Source of the DNA: Acanthosoma haemorrhoidale
Lineage: Eukaryota; Arthropoda; Insecta; Hemiptera; Acanthosomatidae
Length of the DNA: 64,000 nt
Reading direction: 5' to 3'
Assembly (NCBI GenBank): GCA_930367205.1
Contig: OV884013.1
Coordinates: 91,575,333 to 91,639,332 of the forward strand
The first letter of the stretch is position 1. Each line of letters starts with the position of its first letter. A program made the translations under genes and the position numbers. Under the pieces are notes generated by a model. That model was given only the letters and a program-made list of their open reading frames with translations, ran no database searches and had not been told where the DNA came from. Below, piece by piece: positions 24,640 through 37,200 of this stretch.

Positions 24640-26785
24640 AAGTACTTTTGCGTTAAACCAACACCAGTGGAATATAGAATGTAAAGAAATAGTTTTAAAT
24701 TTGTCTTGGAATTAGAAGATAAATTGTGTATGAGCGGAGTCAAAGCTTATCATAAGACTACAGAAAGTAAGAGAGCAAATTGGCTCATAAATTACAGGAG
24801 CTCTGTAACTTTGGCTTGTTCAGAGGTGAACTGAGTTGAGATTTAATTAATTGACATTGCAAATCGAGTTTTTTTTCTGGAAAATTAAATCCATTTAGAA
24901 TTAGAACTCTGGCTAGAAAAGGGTGGTAGCCAGTGGCGTAACTATATCATCTGGGGCCCATGGCAAATTCCTTTAATGGGGGCCCTATCATTAAGCTTTA
25001 TTATACTTACGAGTAGTTTAGTTACCCACAACCAATAATTTGTATTATGGTATATATTTATATATTAACCCAACTTTCCTGGGACATGGAGTAGTCAAAA
25101 AATATTAAGTACCTTACTCTGCTATATGAACTGCAGGTTCGAGGCCCCATAAGTGAGCCATTGAAAGTGGTTTTATTTCATCACAAAATTACTTCCCAGT
25201 GGTAGAAAATGGTGGCAAATTACAGATAGCCAGACAGGTAACGTAGTTGATCTATAATGTGCCAAACTAAAAATGGACATTGCCCTCCCTTGTCTAGCCT
25301 AATTAATCAAGGGTGGCCATTCGAGGGGGTCACCTTTCCTACCCTATGTATTACCACATGAGAGTGTTACTATTCAAAGAAGTAATTACAAAAAAATTCA
25401 ATTCAAGAGAGATGTACCACACAAATAACGAAGGCGACTCATGCCTATGAAAACAATTTTAATGACTATTTGTAATCATAGTCCACTAAAATATCGACAC
25501 ATATCAAGTATTGATCAGGAAGACAAGATCTTAAATTTGATTGGATAATATCTCTTCTAATTCATTTGTTTGGACACATTGTAATTTACCATGGGGTGGT
25601 TTTATCTTTACCGCCACCTGGATATCAGATGAAAATATCTGTCTGAATGAATCTATGTCTGTGGGAAAATTACTAACACCATTTTGATCACAGTTCTAAT
25701 GATTTTTTGTAATTATTTTCCACTTAAGCCCTTGCATATATGATATATATTGTAGTGATATTTGATCTCATAATATTAATTAATAAATAACCAATATTTG
25801 ATTTCATAATAAGGATTAATAAATAATGTAATTTAATTACTGAATTAGATTTCATTTGATTCAATGCATCAAATGAAGTCACCTCTCAAAAGGATTTATT
25901 TAGGAGGCCAACTGTGGGAGTGAACTGTGCACTAGGTAGAGAGAGAGAGTCAATTGTAAAAGAAAATATGTTCAGTTGCTATTTAGACTCAAGGGAGTGC
26001 AGTCATGAACCAGTGCACGTATTAATGGTGATCAATTATAAATAAGTCTGTGGCAATTTGGAATTAAGTAACACAGGCATGATCAGGGTCTAATAATCAA
26101 ATCAATGGAAATTATAATACATTAAATGTCATTTTTAGAGGCAATCAGTGATCTATAGAAGCGGACATGAAATATGGGGGGTTTGAGAAATTGCGGTATT
26201 GCCAACTCTTGAATCGCAATCTAACTCGCCATTCTCTGCCGAAAATTCTCATCGAATTGGCCACCAGCAACTGTCCCAGTTTCTCTGATAGATGCAGTGA
26301 CTAGATGAGGCTCAATTCTCTTCAGAGCACATGCCTATGCTGTGACTAAACGGATTACTTGAGCCAATGCAGATGGCACTAGCAGCTACAGAACTGGAAA
26401 GGCCAAGTGTAATCACCAATAAAATATCAGAGGTACAGCAGCCCTCTATCAATGCTGTATGTGAAGTGGCAGGTAGATCTGTAGGCTATCTCAGGAAGTT
26501 GTCCCGCTAAAAGTACAATTCGGGGTTGGTCCAACACTCGCAGATGTATCAACGATCCGGACTAGAAGCAAGAGTAGAGAAATTGGGTTCTAAGCTGTAT
26601 AGTTGTAAAAGTAAGGGTTACATTAATTAAACACTAACAACCAATCGCTTTTATATTTTAGTACCCAGCCATGAATGGTGTTATGATGATAGCTGACTTC
26701 TCTATCCACTGCATCATAACACATAAGCCCTTTTAATATTTGTAAAATTGCGTTGATAATTTGCTCCGCCTTTCGTTCACACAAA
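24640..26785. other. Spacer between the TDP1 copies, no gene recognised
   Basis: Repeat-like intergenic DNA. Near 24940-25000 it contains agtggcgtaactat and ggggccc-rich sequence, and near 25130 a B-box-like GGTTCGAGGCC. Neither could be tied to a defined element. Confidence 0.35.
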
Positions 26786-26789
26786 GGTA

Positions 26790-27000
26790 CGAGGGTGGGC
26801 TGAAAAGTTTCCGACCTAACAAAGATACAAGACGTTTTTTCAGAATTGTTTTTTTAATTTTTCAACATAGTCTCCTTGTAACTCTACACACTTCTCCCAG
26901 CGATGCACCCATCTCTGTAACCCGTCCAAATAGTACTCGGCGTTTTTCTCTGCAAAATAATCGTTCACGAAGGTGATTGCATCTTCATTTGAAGTCATTC
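26790..27000 (-). mobile_element. Mariner transposase C-terminal relic with one terminal repeat
   Basis: The minus strand reads FAEKNAEYYLDGL, QRWVHRWEKCVELQGDYVEK and then a stop, matching mariner transposase C-termini. The sequence then runs to cgagggtgggctgaaaagtt at 26790, preceded by TA, which fits a terminal repeat next to a TA target. The rest of the element is missing. Confidence 0.78.
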
Positions 27001-27159
27001 ATACACGAAGAACACTAACGGATGTTCCCGTGCCGACCATAAAAACACCGTTCCATCTCGCGAATGGTTCAATGATTTATTATGGAATTACCAAACCTAC
27101 ACTGTACACTGAGACACTTAAGCCTGTATGATGTGTTGGTTTGACAGGAGGATCGTATA

Positions 27160-27740
27160 CCACCAAGGGTCGCAGATTAACGCTAAAAGGTATAATAATG
27201 CGAAAAAGAAGCTCCAGCAAATGGTAGAAGAGGGCATCTGCAGTCCTTGGGGAAGCCTATTCCATGTAGAGTGACAAAGGAGGATGGTGGAATCCGTCCA
27301 TGCGGTGATTGTAGGATGATGACCTCCAAGATCATATACCACCATATTCAACACTAACATGGATAGGAAGAATTTTTTTTCAACTCAGAATTTGAATTAA
27401 ACCGTGCCCATCTCCTGAACCCCCTTATAGGACCTGACTATATCTCGAAGACTGCGATCAAAACTCACTTCGGTTTTTATGAATTTCTCTGTATGTGATT
27501 TTGGTTTCGTAATACAGCGCAATCATTTCATAGATAGGATGTTGCGAGGATTTGAATTCACATTGGAGTCTGAACAAAGTGTATATTGTTTCTGAGGGCG
27601 AGAAACAACATAGGGCACTGTTGGAGGAAGTTTTCCGGCGTCAAGACGAATTAATAACTTGGCCAAATGCACATTTGCTAAGCCCTCCGTAGAATTTTCT
27701 TGATAAATTTGGTGCTACCTTGGTAATCAATGTGTTTTAA
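27160..27740 (+). mobile_element. Ty3/Gypsy reverse transcriptase relic
   Basis: Fragments in changing frames: KKKLQQMVEEGICSPWGS, VTKEDGGIRPCGDCR, then near 27450 KTAIKTHFGFYEF and FRNTAQSFHR. These are the order and spacing of the Gypsy RT fingers and palm. Stops and frameshifts make it dead. Confidence 0.75.
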
Positions 27741-28200
27741 ACGTTGTGTGCGTTCCACTTTTCTCCTGCTGCCCACTGCCAGAATAATGCCCAAACAAGC
27801 ATTTTCTTTATTACATATTATGCGAGATCCGCACTGTTTGGTATCTCAACCGAGCTAAAATTACGTCAGTCTGACTGATATGTAGGACCTTCGTGATTGA
27901 AGTCAAACATGACATTCGGACATTTCAATCAGACTGTCGTTCCTGATTAATCTTGTAGGGCCCGCACTAAACATTTTCAGATGACATTTTGCAAAGATCT
28001 TTCTGAAAGAAGAAAACTGATTGGGCTCGAATCTCGTTGTATCGTTTAGTAGACCCACTGTGATTTATAAACAATATGTTTGAGTAGTTGTTTAAATTGT
28101 TCGTGAATAACTGTCAATATAAAGTTATTCTGCCTATTAGATGTTCTAATAATTAAAAGTACTATCCCTTTTCACTGCTGAGTAAAACTTGAAGTTGAAG
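27741..28200. other. Upstream region of TDP1 copy 2
   Basis: Non-coding. Only the last roughly 60 nt clearly resemble the copy 1 upstream region. No promoter element can be named. Confidence 0.4.
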
Positions 28201-31200
28201 ATGGATACTTCAGGCAGTAGGTTCCTAGTTTCCATTTAAAACAGATATTTTATATAATTTTTCTTTTAATTTCCCAATAAATTGGATAACTTTTGAACAG
28301 GTGGCGACGGAGTTAATTTAAATAAAGTGGAATGTAGCTATGGTGAGAGATGTTACAGAAAAAGGCCTGAACATTTTAAGGAATTCACCCATTCTCATCG
28401 TAAGCGAGATCTATATTTAATTGATTTTTGTTATAACAGTTTTTATTTATTTATTTGATATACTCTTGCTTTGTTTTAGTCAATGAATTACTCAAATTTA
28501 TGGGCGAAATGATAGTTATACCCCCGGGCTATAAACCCAAAATTAGTAAACAAACCTTGATTGAGCAGTTGGAGATGGCTAGAAAATTTATGAAAACTGA
28601 TAAAGCTGATAGTAAAAAAAGTGGTAGCCCCTATAATTCTGTAGAATCGCCAAGTTCTCTTCATTATTTACCTCCGCCAACCCACAAGGAGAGAGATAAT
28701 AATATTTCTGAAGGAAAACGTAAAAAGACTAGTTGCAACAAAGATTGCAAGAAACACTGTAGTCAATGTAATGAATTGGAAAAATATAAAAGGGATGTTC
28801 TCAAAAGGATAAAAATTCCAGTGATTGAAAAAATGGAGGCTGTGCATCCTTACAATATATTCCTTACTATAGTAAAAGATTCCCCTAAAACTTTTGAAGA
28901 GTTGACATCTATATCGTTTGCAGGTATTGTCTTTTCATGCTTTGAACAAAATCATATAGTTAAAAGACAAATTAGTTTTGAAAACCATATCTTTTTTTAA
29001 TTTTTAATGATTGCGGGTTTTCAGAACTCCTTGATCCTTACTTTGGCGAATTGGAAAGTTCATTACAAATAAACTTCATGGTTGAATTTGGATTTTTACT
29101 GGCCCAGTATAGCATAATGGGTCACAAGTATGTATCTGTATTCTTATAAGTTATGGTATAAGTTTACTTTTATTCAAGTGTATGCATTAGAAACTCTGTC
29201 AGGGGAGTGGGAAGCTGAGTTGCTAGAATACAGCCTCTATATAAGCTATGACAAGTGTAAAGTGCTTAATAACCCATCTGGGTAACATGACCTGGCCATG
29301 TAATTTAATGTTAACAATCGAGGTCACTAATGGCAGTTGACAAAGGAAGAACATTAAATTTCCTATAACTCTGATTCACTTTCCTGGTACTCTATTTTTG
29401 TAATATTGACTACCAAAGTTGAAAATGAGAGCTTATGGAGAAGATTGGACTGGTCTCTTTAAAGGAAGCAACTTTTAAGATAAAGTGCGGTTCATCCCCT
29501 TTTTCATTCTGTATCTTCAATGTGAACTTTTTTTTTTCATCAAATTTGTGTTTAAATTAGCATACTTCTGCCTCAGTTGACTCAACATCCTGATTATGCC
29601 TTAGCCACGGGTATATGTGCACTTATCTAAACACATTTTTGTAGGTTATTAGCTACACGGATCTTTCCTTAGCCCAGAAACCTTTAAGATAGATATGAAT
29701 AAATTAAATAGGTAGCTGAACTTGAGAAAATATGGCATTGACGGGGGGAAAGATAGAAGAGAACGTTTCCACCATACTAACTCCTCTCTATTTGGTGAAA
29801 CTTATTTAACGAGATGAGAGTCCTCAGGGACAGATACAGTATCACTTGGATTTAACCGGATTAACTTGCACTGATATCCCAGAGAGGTAGAATGCTTCTC
29901 AAATTCTTCACATCCAGAGGGCATGATGTAAATGAAGATGAGCCTTTTAGCAATGGATAAATCATTCTTACCACCTTAACAAATTGCAGATCATTGTGGG
30001 TTTAGTTGGGAGTTTCATGGAGTTTTCTTAGTAGGGATATAGTGAGCTATTAATTTTGATGCTGAGATCCTGGCTATTTCAAAAGCTGCAGAGTTATATT
30101 CAAACTATAAAATGAAAGAATGTTTGCCTCTCCTTCCACCTTGATTATTTGAGCGAGCATTAACTTTTGAAGTATTGAAATAAATTGAGTATGGCTGTTA
30201 CAATAGTAGTGTAATGGATAGAGACTATTTAATGCAATGCTTCAATATGTTGCATTTGTGATAATTACAAAATTAATCAATTCCAGGCGGGGTCGTAATT
30301 GTACTGGATCGCTAGAATTGTGCTTTATGTTAGCCAAGGGTGAAAACCCCAAAATCTTTTTCCTGTAGGTCTATAAAAAGAGCCAAGCATGTTCCTGTAG
30401 TAGGTAGGCATTACTGAGGTATTTACTTTTTATGTGTTTTCTTCTTCTTTTTCGAAGATTGGTCAAAGATCAGCTCTTTAAAACATGCTGTGCTGACCAC
30501 ACCAATAAAACTAACATGAATAGGCACCTCTATACCATCTAAGAGGGTGACAGATGGGATAACCAGTGCTGTATAACATCTATACAGACATGAATTTCCT
30601 TATGTTCATGAAGGTTGATGGGTTCTGTGAGGATGCAAGTTAAGGAGGGAGATCCCCAAACAGACAAAGAAAGATGATCTTCGTATTATGAAAATACATA
30701 TTTATTTATTCTTTCTTATGTTCATTATTAATTTTTAAAAATAAAGCAACAGAAAAATTCATTCTTTGCAGGTGTAAACCACTTACACTGCTTTATGGTC
30801 AGTGTGACATGGAGCTTGGGGATAAATTCAAACATTTCATAACACATGCCAAAGTTATTCCTCCTTCCACTTTTGGCTCTCATCACACGTAAGTTTATGT
30901 TTTATTAATTTATTGGTTATTTCATAGTAATGAATATGTGAAGTCTGTTAACTCTGAAATAAATGTGGTCAGTTAAACAATTTGTTTCTTTTGTTTACAG
31001 GAAAATGATGGTATTCCGTTACACAGATAGAAGTGTTCGGATTGTTGTATCAACAGCCAACCTAGTTGAAGAGGATTGGCTCAATCGAACCCAGGGGTAT
31101 GATCTTAATGTTTCACATGTTCAATACACAGTACAACATCCGGGGTTGAAAATTCCTTTCTTTACATACAATATATTGTTGTGATATTTTGATGTGGTGA

Positions 31201-34200
31201 TTTTGATGGTGTTTTTGATATAAACTCAAAATTAGCGTGCATAAATGAACAATATACGACCCGTGAATCACGATTCATGAATGTTTAAACACTATTCATT
31301 GCGTTGAATCTACCATTAATATTTATAATAAAAATAATATCAATAATTAAATATAAATATTTAATTACTGTTTACTTCAAAGTAATAATATCCAAAACAA
31401 CCGGCAGTTTAACGATCAAGAAGTTTAACACAGTTAAAAGATCAAGAAGGCAGCGAAAAGGTATGAGAAAGAACAACACTAAGAGGGTCACTCTTTCATC
31501 TTGGGCCCGGGAGACGAGAGCTAGGAAGAAGCCAGCTCCCATTTCACTTTCACCCGGCACGATAACAAAGGAAGCACCAGGTAGCAACCCACGCTACGGC
31601 ATAGGTACGCATCGAGGAACTAAGAAGATCATGCATCGAAGAATTCAATAAAGAAAAGCTGGCCAGCCGCGTAGTAATTAAGGTACAATTTTAACTTTAG
31701 TTTTTAATAATGTTATTTTATTCAATCTTTAATTATATTTGTAAATCAACTATTTTTCCTTTTGCCAGAATTATCCTTTTTATATTAACAGAACCTTAAG
31801 ATAAAGATAAAAAGTTAAATATAAATTATATAAAATATATAATAAAAAATATAAAAAACGTAATAATATTATTACGTTTTTTATCTTTATTGTTTTCTTT
31901 TTAAATTTAATCTGAGGTTTTTTTAGGTTCTGTTAATATGAAAAAGAATTTCTTGGCAAAAGGGAAATTAGATTTTATTACAAAACTTTTCATTAGTTTA
32001 TTATAAATAATCACGTATGTTACAAATTTACAATGTTAAAATCGCGACTGGCCAGATTTACTAAATTAAGTCCTTTGGCGAATTCTTCTGGTTTCTTGGT
32101 AGCAGAGCGTGGTTGCCATATGCTTCATTGTCTTCTGTGTGCCACGAGGTCAGTACACGTCCACTTCTAGCAATCTCTTCAATCCTTTCTGTCTCGTGGG
32201 CAGGTCAAAATGAAAGAGGACCATCCCGCGGCTTTTGTCGTTTTTATCCTCCTCTGTTGCCTTCTTGATTTTTTTAACTTTCTTATTTCCCAATGCCAGT
32301 TGTCTCAGATATTATTAACTTTTCTTATTTTAAAGTTAACAAATCCAATATTAAAATATTTATATTTAATTCTTGATATTATTTATATGATAACTATTAA
32401 TATTAGATATAACAGCAACAAATAAGGTTCATTCCTTCATAGCCATGATCCACGGGTCGTTTACCGCTCTGTTATGCCCGTTAATTTCGAATTTATATCA
32501 AAGGCAACATCATAAACTCACAAAATCTAAATATCACAACAATACCTATACATATTGACATTTTTATTTATTAATTTATTCCTCATTCTTTTGGACATTT
32601 CAATTACAGAAGAGCTATCCATTTTTTTCTATATGGACTTCATAGTAAGGGTTTTCATTTACTGGAGAACGCCCAATCTCTACCATCTGAATCCATTTTA
32701 AAAACAGAGGACAGACTAATTTCTGTCTACCATCTACCGCCAAATATAACTTACCCCATGGATCGAGGTAAGATAGCCAGTTTAATAAGAAGGTACAGAA
32801 AGACTTTTCTCTGTTTTATTCTTGAAGAAATCTGCAAAATCCATGAAGGATGTCTTGAAAATATGGACTATAAAAGATGTGATTTTCACTGCTTGTGAAG
32901 CATGGGAAATATTGCCTTCAAGAACACTGTAATTTGCTATTTCAGAAGTTGGAGAGCAAAAGCCGCAACATGATGATGAACAAAACGACAATGAATAGAT
33001 AGTCTTGAGATAGTAGAAACAATTTCTGATTTCTGATTCAGTAAAGTAGACAAATAAAATATGGTTCAGTGGATGGAAAGTGACAAAAATAATTAAGGGT
33101 AGAAACTGCTCACCGATGACGACGAAATAGTTGTCATTTATTTGTGAAGCACTTCCCAAAGCAATATTTTGGACATTGAGGCTGATTTATTTTATTCAAC
33201 TATTGAAAAAGTGACTACAAATCAACTGCTAGAGGTTTTTAGATCAAAATTCTGAATATGGAAAAATTATAGCTTTAATAAAAATAAGAGCAGATTAGAA
33301 AAATCATATCAGAGTAAATTACAAAACTGAAAGCAAACTACAAAATACTTAAATTAAGTTGCTTATGTATTTATTTGATACTTTATGTATGTACATATTT
33401 ACATCTTAAAAATATAAATATACTTGTTAGTTGAAAATTCGTATTTTTTTGTTTATTTACATCAAAGTTAGGCTATAAAACCATGTTTTTCAATTATCTA
33501 GGAATACTCTCCCCTTCATTATTCTGGATAATTGAGTTGTACTGTAATACTTTCTCATCCATACGTAATCTGAAATCAAAATTCGTACTAGAGCCATGTC
33601 CATTCTAACCCACACTGGAAGACAACCATAATTCCAATCCAATTAAAACATAGCAGTAATTAATGATATTTAACTTCAAATATACAATTTTGGTTGTGAA
33701 CTAGAATTACCAATTAGAAATTACCTGGATAAATTGTGATCATCACAGATTTATTGATCTATTTAATAAATTTCAGATTGTGGGTTTCACCAAAATGTCC
33801 TCCTCTGCCTCCAGACTCAGACACAGCAGCTGGTGAAAGTGTAACAAATTTCAAACAAGATTTTCTTCAATATCTTTCTGCATACAAACTTTCTGTTCTT
33901 CAACCATGGCTGGAAGCGCTGCGTGCTGTTGATATGTCTCCAGTCAAGTTAGTTTAATTTAATTATTATTGGCCGCATTAAAAAACATTATCATTGTCAA
34001 TGTTGGAATAGTTGGCAAACAGCATTATAATATTCTGTTGAGTGAAGCATTTTTGAAAAGGAAATTGTCGTCAGATACTTGATTTTTCTAGTTGGTGAGC
34101 AATGAGCTGTCAAGAAACTGACAGACGTAATTTGGTTATCATGACTTTTGCAGGACTTGGCATGGGTTTCTTAAAAATATATCAGGTGTTTGTGAAATAC

Positions 34201-37200
34201 CCACTTAGTACTTTTCATCAACAATTCTTGATTTTATTTGTTAGCTCATCAAGGTCACTAAAAATCACCTTTTCAACAAAAAATATGTTAACAACTAAAA
34301 CATTAATATAATAAATACCTGTTGAAATTGGCTGGAAAGTATTAAATATGCAATTATGATAGTTAATAATACGCGCTTTCAAAACTTTTTGGAACATCTA
34401 TGAAATTTCATTTGTAATGTAACAGTGAAAATATCAAATCTTTAAATCTCATATAGCTTCTCAGCCTTGGACTTGAAAGTGTCCAACTTTTATTTATGTT
34501 TAATTGTTTCCCCACATTATTGTATTTAACTAAAACATTTTGAGGTATTTTGGAATATTGTACTTATATTTGAGGTTTTCTACTACTTTGGTAATCTTCT
34601 CAATTCCCAATAACCACTCCGCCAGTCTCCATCTCTTAACCCTCTAGTCACCATTGCAAATTCTACATCTATCCACGGTTTTCTTGGTCTGTCATATTTC
34701 CTCCTTTCTTTTGGAGTAAAGTTGTAAATTTTCCTGGAGCAGTATTCTTTAGCTATCCTCATTACATTGTATAGACATACCACCCTTTTAACTTTTTACA
34801 TTCTGTTTTTTTATTGAACTGTTGCTAAGTAAGGTACTGGGCTGGGGTGGCCATCAGATCAAGCCAGGCATTGTTTGATAGTCACCACAGCCAGTACTTT
34901 ACATAGCAACATCTCAAACCCTTGAAGATGACGGCTTAATTTGAGTATAATTAATATTATTTAATTCAAATAATTAATATTAATTATATTCATTGGTGTG
35001 GTGCAGGTGTACAGTGTGTTATATTATGAAATAAAATAAGTTTTTGTCTCTCCACAGCTTTATTAATTATACCTGAACTAGGACATCATCTTCAAGGGTT
35101 TGAGATATTGCTAAGTTAAGTACAGGTTGAGGTAACTATCAAACAATGCCTGGATTGATCTGATGGCCACCCTAGCCACCAGTACCTTAATAAAAGGAAT
35201 AAAAGTAGAACCTCTCCCTTTGTCCTCAACAATGAAGCAGTGCTAACCAAGTCTATGACTGCCTACACCATATGAGAGCTCCTGTCTCTACTTATATTTT
35301 AACATTTCCTGCCTAATAAAACATTTATATAATGGCTAATCGGTCTATGGAGAATACTATTTATGATAGTAAACTGATTTATGTGGGCGACACCACTGTT
35401 CTACATTTGTTTTGTTATTAGGTTTTAACAACCTTGTATGTAGTACTTCAGGTAAGGACAAGAAAATGGTTTTATTTAAAGGCTGCTGCCTTTATCTAGC
35501 CTGAGTGGCAAAGCTGATGGAACACCACAAAATAAAATTTGCTTCCCCAGGTGAGATCAAACTCAACGCCATTCCTGTTTATGCCTACTGTAACCTCCCT
35601 CCAGCAACTATGGCTCCCCACTATTTTATGCACTGAAACTAACATTTCTCTCTCGTATTCGTTTTAATATTTTTGTTGATATCATGTTTCAGAGTATTCT
35701 TTATTGCTTCAACTCCTGGAACACATACAGTTCAGAGTCAGGACTGGGGACAGTTAAAGTTGAGCAAGATTTTAAGCCAGCAAGTTGTACCTAATGATGG
35801 AAAAGTGATTGTTCAGTGCTCTTCGATCGGCTCCCTTGGACCGAAGCCATCCTCTTGGCTTCAAGGTGACATGCTGTCTGTTTTTACATCTTCCAAGCAA
35901 AGGGGTATTTCATCGCCTTCTCCTTTGTCACTTGTAAGAGTTATTACATTATGCTATTTTTATTATTTTCAATCCATTAATTTATAATTTTATTTTATTT
36001 CAAAATAAGGTCTATCCATCTTTTGAGTGCATATCAAAGAGCCTTGATGGATTGCTCGGTGGTGGATGTCTCCCGTATTCAAAAACCACTCATGCCAAAC
36101 AGGAGTGGCTGCTCTCACATTTATGGTAAGCATCACTTATTAATAAGCACTTATCGAAGTAAAAAAAAATTCTAATCACGGATAAAACCGGGACATAGAT
36201 TACAGATGGCTTGTCCCCCCCCCCTACTAAATTATATTTTGGTTTTCTAATCTGGATTTCCTGCTTCTTTATTTAAGCAGTTACTCATTTTCCTGCAATA
36301 GGCTAAGTGAACCCATACAAAATAAATCATGTTTCTATTATTTTTACTTTGTATTTTTGTTTAATTGAATAAATACAAAGTAGACAATATTCTAGATTTA
36401 TTGGTCGAGAAGGCTTATTAACTAGAAAAATAGATGGTCTAGTTATAAACATAATATCTTCTATTTTGTCATTCAACTATCTGATTTACAAGCAATAAAT
36501 CATTTAAAGTGATAAAATAGCTAACATTGGTTGTTAATATTATTTAACATTTGATTAAATATTTCAGTGACTGGTACAGCGAAAAGAGGCACAGGACTCG
36601 TGCCCCACCACATATTAAATCATATTGTCGGGTGTCGAAGGATGAAAAAAAGATGTACTATTTTGTACTTACTTCAGCTAATATGAGCAAGGCAGCGTGG
36701 GGTCAAAGGGCCAAGTCTGGTTCGCTTAATATACTTTCTTATGAGGCTGGGATCCTCTTAGTTCCTCAGATTTTGGTTTGTATCTTACTATTTTACAGAA
36801 GATTATTACTTAGATTAGATTTTATTATTTTATTTAAAAAAGCTAGTTTTGAAAACAGCACCAATAAGAGGCAATTTTTACATTCCAAATTGTATGCTGT
36901 GGTAAAGAAAAAAAAAAGTGTCTACATTAGGGGGGGGGGTAACTGCATTTCATAAGGAACAGTTTTGCTTACCTTCACTACTTATCCTTTCTATATACCA
37001 AATCCTTTGGATAGTTTCAAAATACATTTCTTCACAATAATCCTGGGATACACTGGTACATAGATTACATTATCCAGCTTTGGGAATGGAACTAAAGTCT
37101 TGTTTTGAATTTCATATTTTTATCTATAAATACCTGGTAAAGGCTAATTGTAAGGCTTCTTCTATATTGGCTCTTGAACTCGCTGATGGAGGCCCTATAC

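Noticed and set aside
31304..31651. 115-residue open frame
   Set aside because: Lies inside the non-coding repeat family in a TDP1 intron, is basic and low in complexity, and is not kept in the other copies.
32782..33159. 125-residue minus-strand frame
   Set aside because: It is the antisense of the pogo/jerky transposase relic on the plus strand.
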